Positions 16,166 to 25,228 of a stretch of 34,306 nucleotides of DNA are shown here, one piece after another. This stretch comes from an uncultured Clostridium sp. Its GTDB lineage: Bacteria; Bacillota; Clostridia; TANB77; CAG-508. The position numbers and the translations under genes were made by a program. Each line of letters begins with the position of its first letter. The first letter of the stretch is position 1. The stretch spans positions 1-34,306 of the forward strand of contig CANOPF010000010.1 in assembly GCA_947568535.1 (NCBI GenBank), in the 5' to 3' direction. The notes beneath the pieces are model-generated. The model saw only the letters and a list, made by a program, of their open reading frames with translations, made no database searches and was not told the origin of the DNA.

Positions 16166-17413
16166 TTTAATTATATTTTTAGCAGCTTCTCTGCCAGAAT
16201 AAGCAGCCCATGCGACTGTTGATCTTGTTCCTGTTAAATCTCCTCCTGCATATATATTAGGGTTAGAAGTCTGGTATTTCTCATTTACTTGGATATTTCC
16301 CCATTGATTGGTTTGTAATCCTAATTCTTTTACATATGGTTCTACTTGAGATCCTAGTGCCATAATAACATAATCTACATCCAAAATGTAATTACTTCCT
16401 TCTATATTAACTGGTACTAGTCTATCCTCATTCTCTTTTTGCACTAATTGTGTTTTGATTAATTCTATTTGTTTAACACCATCTTCTCCAATAATGCTTT
16501 TTATGTTATTTTGAAATAAAAATTCAATTCCTTCTTGTTCTGCTTCTTCTACTTCTTTATCTTCTGCTGGCATTTGTTCTCTTGCTCTACGATAAATCAC
16601 TTTTACCGTTTGGGCTCCTAATCTTTTTACTGTTCTGGCACAGTCCATAGCTACATTTCCTCCACCTACTACAGCAACGATCTTTCCCTGGTAATTTGGA
16701 TGTAAGTTATGCTCTAACAGTTCATTTCCACCCAATACCCCTTGGCGTTCTTCTCCTTTTACTCTCATTTTGACCGATTGATTTGCCCCTATACTTAAAA
16801 AGATAGCATCATATTGTTTTTCTAAATTTGGTAAGAAAATATCTTTTCCTAATTGTTGATTATACTTTACTTCTATTCCTAATGATAGAATTTTATCGAT
16901 CGTTTTTTTGACAACTTCTTTGGGTAATCTAAATTCTGGAATTCCATGCATAAGTAATCCACCTAAATAATCATATTTTTCATATATGGTCACCTGAATT
17001 CCGTTTTTGGCCAAAAAGGCACTTGCTGTTAATCCTGCTGGTCCTGCTCCTATTACGGCTACTTTTTTGTTACTTCTATTAGCTTGCATTTCTTCTTGGT
17101 AACATTTTAGCAAACTCTCTTCTCCTACCATTTGATCAAAAATAAAAGATTCCAATTCCCCAATAGAAACTGGTTCACCTTTTATTCCTCTTATACAAGA
17201 TCCCTGACACTGTTTTTGATGTGGACATATCCTACCACATATCCCTTGTAATACTGTTGTTTCTGATAGTATTTCATATGCTTTTTTATAATTTTCTTGT
17301 TTAATTTGTTCTATGAACTGTGGAATTTGATTTCCTAAAGGGCATCCCTTTATAGCACATGGCTTTGTTTTACAATTTAAGCAATAACTCGATTTATCCT
17401 TGATTTGTTTCAT
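16148..17413 (-). CDS. GltD-like NAD(P)H-dependent flavin oxidoreductase (glutamate synthase small-subunit family)
   Basis: The 421-aa protein has the N-terminal cysteine-rich Fe-S region typical of glutamate synthase small subunits (CLNCKTKPC, GCPLGNQIP, ICGRICPHQKQCQGSC). A first nucleotide-binding fold follows for FAD (VIGAGPAGLTASAFL, about residue 119), then a second for NAD(P)H (VVGGGNVAMDCART, about 247). The C-terminal FAD block NIYAGGDLTG is also present. Family members feed electrons to GltB or act alone in related oxidoreductases. No gltB is adjacent, so I do not assign gltD firmly. It converges on the metallopeptidase-like gene and shares its terminator. Confidence 0.85.
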   Translation of the reverse strand: MKQIKDKSSYCLNCKTKPCAIKGCPLGNQIPQFIEQIKQENYKKAYEILSETTVLQGICGRICPHQKQCQGSCIRGIKGEPVSIGELESFIFDQMVGEESLLKCYQEEMQANRSNKKVAVIGAGPAGLTASAFLAKNGIQVTIYEKYDYLGGLLMHGIPEFRLPKEVVKKTIDKILSLGIEVKYNQQLGKDIFLPNLEKQYDAIFLSIGANQSVKMRVKGEERQGVLGGNELLEHNLHPNYQGKIVAVVGGGNVAMDCARTVKRLGAQTVKVIYRRAREQMPAEDKEVEEAEQEGIEFLFQNNIKSIIGEDGVKQIELIKTQLVQKENEDRLVPVNIEGSNYILDVDYVIMALGSQVEPYVKELGLQTNQWGNIQVNEKYQTSNPNIYAGGDLTGTRSTVAWAAYSGREAAKNIIKQMTGK

Positions 17414-17479
17414 TTTTTCTCATCCTTTTTCTTACTTATTGTGCTTTTTCTTGTATTTTATTATAGATGTTTTTTCCTG

Positions 17480-18053
17480 TCAATCTTGCTGACTGTTTCG
17501 TCCAAATGTTTCTTCATGGACTACCAATGTTAAATCTTGAATGAAATCAACTTTTTTTGTTTCGTCACGAAGCAATGCTGCTGGATGCCATGTTGGCATA
17601 TATTTGATTCCTTTTCTTTCCACCCATTTTCCTCTAGATGCTGTTATTCCATATTCTTTTCCTAAAATATTTTTTAATGCTACACTTCCGAAGTAACACA
17701 ATGATTTCTGGCTTTACTAAAACGACTTGATTTCTTAAATAATTTAAACATGCTACCGCTTCGTCTGCTTCAGGATTTCGGTTTGCTGGAGGTCTACATT
17801 TAACAACATTAGCAATATATACTTCTTCTCTGTTAATTCCTACAGCTTGAAATGCCATATCCATTAACTTTCCTGCTCTTCCTACAAATGGAGTTCCTGT
17901 TCTATCTTCATCTGCTCCTGGTCCTTCTCCTATAAACATAATTTTGGCTTTTGTATTTCCTACGCCAAAAACAATATTTTGTCTTGTTTTGCCTAATTTA
18001 CATTGATGACAGTTTTCAATTGATTTTTCTAATTCTTCCCATGTTTCAAACAT
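17480..18053 (-). CDS. Family 4 uracil-DNA glycosylase, requires +1 frameshift at CGG
   Basis: The intact frame gives 121 residues of a family 4 (Fe-S) uracil-DNA glycosylase, which excises uracil from DNA. They include [49 protein letters not shown] and AVACLNYL. Codon 122 is CGG (17690-17688), after which this frame stops in 17 codons. Skipping its C restores ...[15 protein letters not shown] and continues through [12 protein letters not shown], the conserved C-terminal motif, to 190 aa, the usual family size. The cysteines of the 4Fe-4S site all lie before the shift, while the catalytic WHPAA block lies after it. The gene starts 9 nt after the S66 peptidase gene with AGGAG before the ATG. 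Confidence 0.85.
17685..17693 (-). other. Candidate +1 frameshift site 2 (CTT CGG AAG)
   Basis: Minus strand: CTT (17693-17691), CGG (17690-17688). A +1 slip of the tRNA-Leu from CTT to TTC would place GGA in the A site, giving the family-conserved Gly of LLGSVAL. The CTT-plus-hungry-codon-plus-GG layout is like known +1 sites such as Ty1 (CUU AGG C). Confidence 0.65.
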
Positions 18054-18062
18054 ATTTTTCTC

Positions 18063-18983
18063 CTATTTTATACAATCTTCTATTAGTTCTATTTTTCTGC
18101 TTTTGTTAGTATCTATTCTTGCTTTGGTTCCAATTGGTATCACAGTTTTGGTTTCTGTATGACCGAAATTATTTGATTTAATGATTGGGATTTTGTATTC
18201 ATCTCCTATTACATCTTTGATAATCTGTTCTAATGTAATATTACTTTCATGTTGATAATTTCCTACCCAAATCCCTTTTACGTGATCAAATATCTCATTT
18301 TGTTTCATATAATATATATAATTACTGATTAATGCTGGGGAAGTTTCTAATCCAAATTCTTCCAAAAATAAAATCTTATCTTTCACATTGATTTGGTATT
18401 TCCCTGTTATCAGACTTTTTATTATACTTAAATTTCCTCCTATTAATTCTCCCTCTGCTTGTCCTTCCTGGATTGTCAAATATTCTTCTTCTTCTGTCCC
18501 TAATACTTGACTTCCCCATAAAAATCTTTTTAGTGCTTCTTGATAACTATAATTTGTCTTATCTGTAGCAATGGTCTTAAAATTTGTTCCATAAAAAGTT
18601 ACTAGTCCTGTGTTTGCTGAAATTATATTGACAAGTGATGTTGCATCACTATAACCACAGATAATTTTTGGGTTTTGTTGAATACAGGGAAAATCTAGAA
18701 ACGCAAAAGTACTATTGGAATTTTCTCCTCCTTTTGCACACCATATCATTTTCACTTCTTTATCCTTAAACATTTCATTGATGTCTTTGGCTTTTTCTTG
18801 TGCTGTACTGCTATAGCCATTAGAATTAGCATATATATTTTTAGAAAATTTCACCTGAAATCCACTTTTTTGTACTATCTCTTTTGCTCTTTGCAATTCT
18901 TCTTTGTTTTTTCCTATAATTGGGTCAGAAGGTGCTACTACCCCAATGGTATCACCAATTTGTATCTTATTTGGAATGATCAT
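18063..18983 (-). CDS. S66 family peptidase (LD-carboxypeptidase / MccF-like)
   Basis: The 306-aa serine peptidase belongs to the S66 family, whose members cut L,D- peptide bonds in muropeptides or inactivate microcin C-like adducts. The nucleophile Ser112 lies in ICGYSDATSLVN. The catalytic Glu is at about 208 (ILFLEEFG) and His275 is in NNFGHTETK. An upstream substrate-loop block WCAKGGENSN replaces the common ARGG form. It is cytoplasmic, with no signal peptide. AAGGAG precedes the ATG, and the uracil-DNA glycosylase gene follows after 9 nt. Whether it recycles cell wall or detoxifies peptides cannot be decided here. Confidence 0.85.
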   Translation of the reverse strand: MIIPNKIQIGDTIGVVAPSDPIIGKNKEELQRAKEIVQKSGFQVKFSKNIYANSNGYSSTAQEKAKDINEMFKDKEVKMIWCAKGGENSNSTFAFLDFPCIQQNPKIICGYSDATSLVNIISANTGLVTFYGTNFKTIATDKTNYSYQEALKRFLWGSQVLGTEEEEYLTIQEGQAEGELIGGNLSIIKSLITGKYQINVKDKILFLEEFGLETSPALISNYIYYMKQNEIFDHVKGIWVGNYQHESNITLEQIIKDVIGDEYKIPIIKSNNFGHTETKTVIPIGTKARIDTNKSRKIELIEDCIK

Positions 18984-19145
18984 CTTTTCTCCTTTTCTTA
19001 CTGAATCTTTCTCTCATCATATCTAGTTTCTTCTTTTGAATATTGTTTTGGCTTTAATCCTACTCGGTTATTCATGTATTTTGTCTCTCTTCTTGATTAC
19101 TCATCATTTATCTTTTTCCTTTCTTATGTATAAATCTAGTTGGTT

Positions 19146-19985
19146 TTATTTTAGTTCTATTAATGCTGTATGTAATCCATAACCTTCCTTTTCTACTCGA
19201 TAAGAATGAACTAATTCAGAATGGCATACACTACAAATTTTACTATCAATAATATTTTTGGTTAGCAAGCCTTCCTTTTGTAAAAGTATTTGATTAATTT
19301 TTACTGTATCAATATGCCATTTTTGATTAGGTATTGTTTCTTCTATTATTTCATCAATGGATTCTATGTCTTGAAATTGTTGGACGAAGTTATCTTTTAC
19401 TTCTCGTTGTACTTCAAAATGGCACTTTCGGATACTTGGGCATATACAACATATTATATCTTCTGGTTTACATTGAAATTCTTTTTTCATTTTTTCTACT
19501 GTTTTTGTTGCTATTCTTTGTAATGTTCCTCTCCAACCAGAATGTATATTAGCAATTACTTTTTTTATTGGATCAAAGAAAAGCAGTAAAAGGCAATCTG
19601 CATTTGTGGTAGATAGCATGATCTGTTTTTGATTAGTGATTAGTCCATCTGTTTGGTTATATGGTTCTAAATTAATGTCTGGTTCAGTTAATTTGATTTT
19701 CTTTTTCACTATTTTTACTTCACCAGTATGTTTTTGGTTTGTTTTTACAATATGTTCTACTTTTGTCTCTAATGCTTGGCACAACTGTTGATAGTCTGTT
19801 ATTGCTTTTTTATACGTAATTTCATCTAATTTTTCTTGATTGACTCTAGCTGTTCTATAATTTTTATCTATTCCTAAACTATAGGCATGATTAATTACCT
19901 CTTTATATACCAATAATTTTCTAAATTGTAAATACTCACACCCATCTTCTTTTCTATGTATAACATTTTCGTTTGATAAATCCAT
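19146..19985 (-). CDS. pgeF: YfiH/PgeF family purine nucleosidase-type protein (laccase domain)
   Basis: This member of the YfiH family (formerly annotated multicopper polyphenol oxidase) belongs to a group now linked to purine nucleoside phosphorolysis and to editing of peptidoglycan precursors. The His-Cys-His metal triad is visible: H86 in NQKHTGEV, C131 in STTNADCLLL and H148 in IANIHSGWRGT. A conserved CPSIRKCHFEV block follows. I start at the ATG at 19985, which overlaps the addB stop as TAATG and has GGAG 8 nt upstream, rather than two codons earlier. This implies translational coupling to addB. The length (279 aa) is slightly above the usual 250. Confidence 0.85.
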   Translation of the reverse strand: MDLSNENVIHRKEDGCEYLQFRKLLVYKEVINHAYSLGIDKNYRTARVNQEKLDEITYKKAITDYQQLCQALETKVEHIVKTNQKHTGEVKIVKKKIKLTEPDINLEPYNQTDGLITNQKQIMLSTTNADCLLLLFFDPIKKVIANIHSGWRGTLQRIATKTVEKMKKEFQCKPEDIICCICPSIRKCHFEVQREVKDNFVQQFQDIESIDEIIEETIPNQKWHIDTVKINQILLQKEGLLTKNIIDSKICSVCHSELVHSYRVEKEGYGLHTALIELK

Positions 19986-22900
19986 TAACATTTCTCCTTC
20001 ATCCTTTTTAGAATATCTTCTTTTGATTTTTGCTCAATATATCGATAGTTATTATGATTTTGCTTTGTATTAAATCCACATATTGTTTTATACTCGCAAT
20101 ACTCACATGGTGTTTTTCCTTTTTTATGATATGGTTTTATCTCTATTTTACCACTGAAAATCTCTTGGGCTATTTCTTTTATGATATAATGAATATAGTC
20201 TTGCAAGATTTTAAATTCTTCTTTATTTACTCCATTTGTCCATTTTTCGTTTATACTACCAGATGATGTAATAGCTGCTGGAACTAATTTTGAGCTTCCT
20301 GTTTTTAATTGATTATCATTCATTTGGATAATTTTCACATCAGCCAGAATTAGTCCTTTCATTCTAAAATTTTTTCTTATCAATTCTTCAATTTCTTGAT
20401 CAGATATTTTTTTGTCTGATTTTATCATTTGCTCTAGTAAAGAAAAATAGAAAACTCCAGCTGGCATAATTTCTTCTTCTTTTATAATAGCATCTGAATA
20501 CGTTAATAACTGAATTTGTAATCCAGCATATACCTCATTTAAGTCAATATTTTTACTGGAAGACTTGTAATCAATAATTCGTATATATTTCCCATCTTCT
20601 CCTGTAGCTGTATCAATTCTATCTATTTTTCCTATAATTTCAACTTTTTTTCCTTCCTCTAATGTTAATCTAATTGGTTCATATTTTCCTTTTTTTCCAA
20701 ATTCAACTTCTGTTCCTTCTATGGTAAAGTCACTATATATTAAGGTTTGTATAATATATTTTAAAGCTTTACTTACCATTTTTTTTAAACGTTTTACTAA
20801 CGTTATATATTTAGCTGTTGAACGAAAAATAAAATTTTTCGTTGCTTGTAAATTTTTATCTATAATTTCTGAAACTATGGTTTGTATTTGTTCTTCTTCT
20901 ATTTCTGCCAAATTCAATTTTTGTTCTTGTACCTTATAAAAAAAATCATCGATTGTTTCATGCATAAAAGAACCTGTTTCAAAATTACGTATCTTTAGTT
21001 CTTCTTTTTCTTTTAATTTTAATCCATATTGTAAATAATAAGAAAAAGGACAACTTCTATACTTTTCTAATCTTGATACACTTGTATTTAGCGTATTTCC
21101 ATAAAGTTTATCGATGTTTTCTTTTTGAATATCTTGTGGTATATTGGTATAATTTAATCCTTGTAAATCACTTTCTAGTTTTTCTTTCCATTTTTGATTT
21201 TGTTGGTAATATGCATATATATCATACCATATTTCCGAAATTTCTTCCTGTTGACTTAACTTAGTTATATTTTGTAGTAATTCTTCATAAGTGACTTCTT
21301 CATTGGCTATCTCATATTCTTTGCTTATTCTGTCGCTTTTTTCTTGTAAACGCGGGAATATTTTTTTTATTTTATAAACTATCATAGCTGGTCGTAACGA
21401 TTTCCCTTCTTTATCAGAAGAAGTATAGGATAGATAAAGATTATTTTCTGCTGTGGTAAAAGCTTTATGGATATTAAAATTTTCTTCATATAATCTATCT
21501 AATGTGCCCTTGGCTAATTCTATTCCATCTTTTTTTAGTTTTTCTCTGTCATCATCATCAAGAAAACCTTCTTCCTTATTAACATGAGGAAAACTTCCAT
21601 CATTTACACCAATAATAAATACATTTTTTACTTTATGGCTTCTGGATCGATTAATATCTCCAAATATGACTTGATCTTGTGTTCCTGGTATTTTTCCTAA
21701 TTCACTGTTTTTTAATCCTATTTTTATAATTTTACTATATTGCTCAATTGTTAATTTATCGTTTCCAAAAATCAAAACAATCTCATCTAATAATTCTATC
21801 ATAATTTGATAACTAGTGATGTATTCATTGGCTAAATCAATTAAATGTTTTTCTTCTAATTCCTTTACTTTATAGGCAATTTTCTCTTCTATTTTTTGTT
21901 CTTGTAGAAAAGTATATAAACATTTTGTCATATTTTCAGCAGTTTTATTTTCTTCCATTCTTTCTTTTTCTCTTAACAAAGGTTCTACTATTTTTTTCCT
22001 TAATTCATTAAATCTTTCTACTTTTTGTCTTTTTTCTTCTTTTTCCTTTTCATAGACAAAATCTGTTTTCCATTTATTTTGTTTAATTCCCCATTGATTA
22101 CAATAATTTTCTAAAGAAAAAATTTCATCTTCTTCTATCTCTGAAAACCCAATTTTTAAATAATGAAAAACAGATTCTGTGGAAAAGTTTTTATGAATGA
22201 CTTCTAATACAGACAATATATATTGTATAATGATGTTTTGATTAACATCTCTCTTTTCATCAATAAATACTGGTATATTATACTTAGCAAATAAAACTCT
22301 TACTAATGAAGCATATTCTTCTATATTTTTAGTAATAATAGCTATATCTTGATAACGATTATTTCCCATTCTGATCAGCTGGGTAATTTTTTTAGCTATG
22401 TTTTCTATTTCAGCATATGGATTTTGTGCTAAAAATAATTCTATGTTTTCCACATTTTTTTTATATGTTGTGGATTTATGGTTGTGCATATTTTCACTCA
22501 AATGTTGTAATTCTTCTGTTTTAAATCGATATGTTTTCTGTAAATGTACTGGTTCTTCTAATTTTAAGTCGTTTTCATTAATGATATTCCATATCTTAGC
22601 TAATGTAACTTTATTGGCATAAAATATGTCTATATCTGGATTGGTATTTATATTTAAATCATCTATACATAGTGTAATATTTACTTGTTCTGCTAATTTT
22701 ATTAGTTTTGTTATGACTTGATATTCTTGTTGCGTAAAACCTGTAAATTCATCTAGGTAAATGATACTATTTTGCATAAAGTCTGTTTCTTCAATATGGT
22801 TGTCTAGTATAGTTAATAAATCTGTTTCTTCTATGTACTTTCCTTTAATTTGCTCTTGAAATTTTTCATAAATAAGTGTCATATCTTTTAATTTTGTTTT

Positions 22901-23338
22901 CAAATAGATATCTTCTATTTGTTCTGTTTCCTTTTGTAAGTCTTGAATCGTTATCCCATGCTTTTTAAATTCGGTTATTGTATTCATACATAATTCTATA
23001 TTATCATCTGATTTTCCTAGAAATTTTAATTGTTTTTTATACTGATTTAAAAGGGAATAAATAAGCATTGCTTTTCCCGATTTGGATAAATACTTTTTGG
23101 TACTTCCTCCTACTTCATTTAATACTCGATAAGCCATTCTACTTAATGTTAGTACCTCAGCATGTATTAATGCTTTTGCATCAACAGCTTTCATTAACAT
23201 GGTTTCTGCTGTAAATGAAAACTGTTCTGGTGTTATCATGTAAATCTTCTTCTCTTTGTTTAGTTGTTTTGCTATTTCTTTATAGCAGTATTCACTTTTT
23301 CCACTGCCTGGTTTCCCATATATGATTCTTACGCCCAT
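19985..23338 (-). CDS. addB: Helicase-exonuclease AddAB subunit AddB
   Basis: This is the large AddB subunit of the AddAB double-strand-break processing complex. Walker A GKPGSGKSE is near residue 9, with MITPEQFSFTAETMLM shortly after. The nuclease motif DYKSSS lies near residue 923 (RIIDYKSSSK). The four Fe-S cysteines appear as RSCPFSYYLQYG (about 763) and CEYCEYKTICGF (about 1077-1086). The start at 23338 (MGVRIIYGK) has GGAG 6 nt upstream; an ATG four codons earlier is possible. addA normally sits next to addB, but none is present here. Instead pgeF follows with stop-start overlap, so addA must be elsewhere or absent. Confidence 0.93.
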   Translation of the reverse strand: MGVRIIYGKPGSGKSEYCYKEIAKQLNKEKKIYMITPEQFSFTAETMLMKAVDAKALIHAEVLTLSRMAYRVLNEVGGSTKKYLSKSGKAMLIYSLLNQYKKQLKFLGKSDDNIELCMNTITEFKKHGITIQDLQKETEQIEDIYLKTKLKDMTLIYEKFQEQIKGKYIEETDLLTILDNHIEETDFMQNSIIYLDEFTGFTQQEYQVITKLIKLAEQVNITLCIDDLNINTNPDIDIFYANKVTLAKIWNIINENDLKLEEPVHLQKTYRFKTEELQHLSENMHNHKSTTYKKNVENIELFLAQNPYAEIENIAKKITQLIRMGNNRYQDIAIITKNIEEYASLVRVLFAKYNIPVFIDEKRDVNQNIIIQYILSVLEVIHKNFSTESVFHYLKIGFSEIEEDEIFSLENYCNQWGIKQNKWKTDFVYEKEKEEKRQKVERFNELRKKIVEPLLREKERMEENKTAENMTKCLYTFLQEQKIEEKIAYKVKELEEKHLIDLANEYITSYQIMIELLDEIVLIFGNDKLTIEQYSKIIKIGLKNSELGKIPGTQDQVIFGDINRSRSHKVKNVFIIGVNDGSFPHVNKEEGFLDDDDREKLKKDGIELAKGTLDRLYEENFNIHKAFTTAENNLYLSYTSSDKEGKSLRPAMIVYKIKKIFPRLQEKSDRISKEYEIANEEVTYEELLQNITKLSQQEEISEIWYDIYAYYQQNQKWKEKLESDLQGLNYTNIPQDIQKENIDKLYGNTLNTSVSRLEKYRSCPFSYYLQYGLKLKEKEELKIRNFETGSFMHETIDDFFYKVQEQKLNLAEIEEEQIQTIVSEIIDKNLQATKNFIFRSTAKYITLVKRLKKMVSKALKYIIQTLIYSDFTIEGTEVEFGKKGKYEPIRLTLEEGKKVEIIGKIDRIDTATGEDGKYIRIIDYKSSSKNIDLNEVYAGLQIQLLTYSDAIIKEEEIMPAGVFYFSLLEQMIKSDKKISDQEIEELIRKNFRMKGLILADVKIIQMNDNQLKTGSSKLVPAAITSSGSINEKWTNGVNKEEFKILQDYIHYIIKEIAQEIFSGKIEIKPYHKKGKTPCEYCEYKTICGFNTKQNHNNYRYIEQKSKEDILKRMKEKC

Positions 23339-23399
23339 TATATTCTCCATTTTCTCATTTTTATTGTTTCTCCAAATAACTCTTTTGTCCTAAAATTAA

Positions 23400-24281
23400 T
23401 TAGGGATTACTCTCTAATTTTTCTCTTCTCCAATAAAATAAGTATTGTTGTGCTAATCCTGCTAAATCTCCAAATTTATTGATGGCTATCGTTTCGATTT
23501 GTTTTTTACTTACTTTGTTTTCATCTGGTTGCTTTAGGTATAAATCGTTCATTACCCTTCTTACCCATACATCAATAGGGAAAACTTCTAATCTCTTTAA
23601 TGTCGAAAATAGAAGAATGCAATCAGCAACTTTAGGCCCTACACCAGATAAAGACAATAATTGTTCTCTTACTTCTAGGGTATTCGGATTTCTTTGCATT
23701 TTCTGTAAATCTATCTCATGATTTACTACTTTTTGTGTTGTTTCAAATAGTCTTTTATCACGAAATCCTAACCCTAATTGTCTATATTCACTTATGGTTA
23801 CATCTTTTAATTGTTCTGCAGTTGGAAAGGTATAGTAATCTTTTCCTCCCCAAGTTATTTTGTCTCCATATTTCTGCGATAATCTTTCTATAATTCCTTT
23901 AATTCTTGGAATATTATTATTTGCTGAAATAATAAATGAAATAATAGTTTCCCATAAGTCTTGATTTAAAATTCTAATTCCTTGTCCATATGCTATACTT
24001 TTCTTCATATTCTTATCAATTTTAGATAATTTTTCTTTGATTTCTTGATAATCTCGAGATAAGTCGAAATATTCGTTAATCATTTCTAGTATATTTTCTT
24101 CCCCAATTGTTTTTATCTTTATTTCTTGCCCCTCTTTTTTTATGTTTAACACATTTTGACTAACTACACCTGTGTAACTTCCATCTTTTTGTAAATTCCA
24201 TCGGAAACATTGTCCACATGAAAAGATATCTTTTAAGTCAAAGGAATCTATGTTTTTTAAGGTTATATCTTGTTCTTTCAT
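23400..24281 (-). CDS. OGG1-type 8-oxoguanine DNA glycosylase/AP lyase
   Basis: With the start at the ATG at 24281 (AGGGAG 6 nt upstream) the protein is 293 aa, a normal length for bacterial OGG1-like enzymes. An N-terminal TBP-like domain contains DIFSCGQCFRWN. The helix-hairpin-helix block LLSLSGVGPKVADCILLFS carries the catalytic Lys217 and is followed by the catalytic Asp237 in VFPIDVWVRRV. These enzymes remove 8-oxoG or related lesions and can nick the abasic site. It lies between addB and the YitT gene on the same strand, so three repair-related genes (UDG, addB, ogg) lie within about 7 kb. Confidence 0.88.
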   Translation of the reverse strand: MKEQDITLKNIDSFDLKDIFSCGQCFRWNLQKDGSYTGVVSQNVLNIKKEGQEIKIKTIGEENILEMINEYFDLSRDYQEIKEKLSKIDKNMKKSIAYGQGIRILNQDLWETIISFIISANNNIPRIKGIIERLSQKYGDKITWGGKDYYTFPTAEQLKDVTISEYRQLGLGFRDKRLFETTQKVVNHEIDLQKMQRNPNTLEVREQLLSLSGVGPKVADCILLFSTLKRLEVFPIDVWVRRVMNDLYLKQPDENKVSKKQIETIAINKFGDLAGLAQQYLFYWRREKLESNP

Positions 24282-24325
24282 TATTACTCCCTTTTTTGCG
24301 TTTCTATTTTTATTATACTTCATTT

Positions 24326-25187
24326 TTAGGTTTTTTTAAAGCCTAATCCTACTACTTCTCTAGAATTAGTTATGACAATAAAACTTTTTGGATCTACTTC
24401 TCTTGCTATCATCTTTATTCTAGCAATATCTCCTCTAGAAGCTGCACACATTAAAATGAGCTTCTCTTCGTTTGTATACATTCCTTTTCCAAAAAGACCT
24501 GTTGTTCCTCTCTTTATTTTTTCTCCTATTTTTTGGGCAATTTCTTCATTTTTATCTGATACAATTAATAATAACTTGGTAAAATAAATTCCTTCAAATA
24601 AAATATCGATCATTTTTCCCATTAAATAAATAGCAATAGCAGAATATAACCCTATTTCAATTTCTTTAAAAAAGACTACATTAAGAGAAACAATTATGGT
24701 ATCTATCAAAATAATTGCTTTACTCATACTAATACCTGGTTTATATTCTTTAGCCAGATAGCCAATCAAGTCTGTTCCTCCTGTAGAAGAATTCACCTTT
24801 AAGATAATAGCTGTCCCGAAGTCCCATAATGATTCCTCCATAGATACAAGATAAGAATCGATCATTGGTTAGTGGTTCCCATTTATCTAAAAAATCAATA
24901 AAAACGGATAAGGCTAATGTACCTATCATTGATTTCATAAAAAAACTTTTTCCTATTTTATAAATTGCTACGATAAACAATGGCACATTGATTAGTAATA
25001 TCATTGTTCCCATAGGTATATTCCATAGATAATATGTTATGGTTGCTATACCAGATATTCCTCCAGAGGATAGTTGATTGGGTAATAAAAATAAGGATAC
25101 GGCTACTGCCATAATAAAAGCACCAACGATTGTTCCCATTATCTCCAAAATTATTTTTCTAACTTTGTTTTTTTGTTCTTTACGCAT
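24326..25187 (-). CDS. YitT family membrane protein (DUF161/DUF2179), requires +1 frameshift at CGG
   Basis: The first 123 codons encode the membrane half of a YitT protein: about four hydrophobic segments including ILEIMGTIVGAFIMAVAVSL and LLPNQLSSGGISGIATI. Codon 124 is CGG (24818-24816), after which this frame stops in 21 codons. Skipping its C restores IIMGLGTAIILKVNSSTGG, further membrane segments, and the C-terminal DUF2179 domain (GLFGKGMYTNEEKLILMC...SFIVITNSREVVGLGF). The total of 286 aa is the normal family length. Function is uncharacterised; paralogues are predicted transporters. The ATG has AAGGTGA upstream. Without the shift only a truncated membrane stub would be made. Confidence 0.85.
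24813..24821 (-). other. Candidate +1 frameshift site 3 (CTT CGG GAC)
   Basis: Minus strand: CTT (24821-24819), CGG (24818-24816), GAC. A +1 slip yields CTT then GGG ACA GCT (L-G-T-A), matching the family motif MGLGTA. The P-site and A-site layout is identical to site 2. Confidence 0.65.
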
Positions 25188-25228
25188 AAAATCACCTTTA
25201 TTTGCATTATTGGCATATCGTGATAATT

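Noticed and set aside
24326..24865. A separate gene starting at the ATG at 24865
   Set aside because: The first 16 residues of that frame do not match YitT proteins, while the +1 join to the upstream frame gives the exact family sequence.
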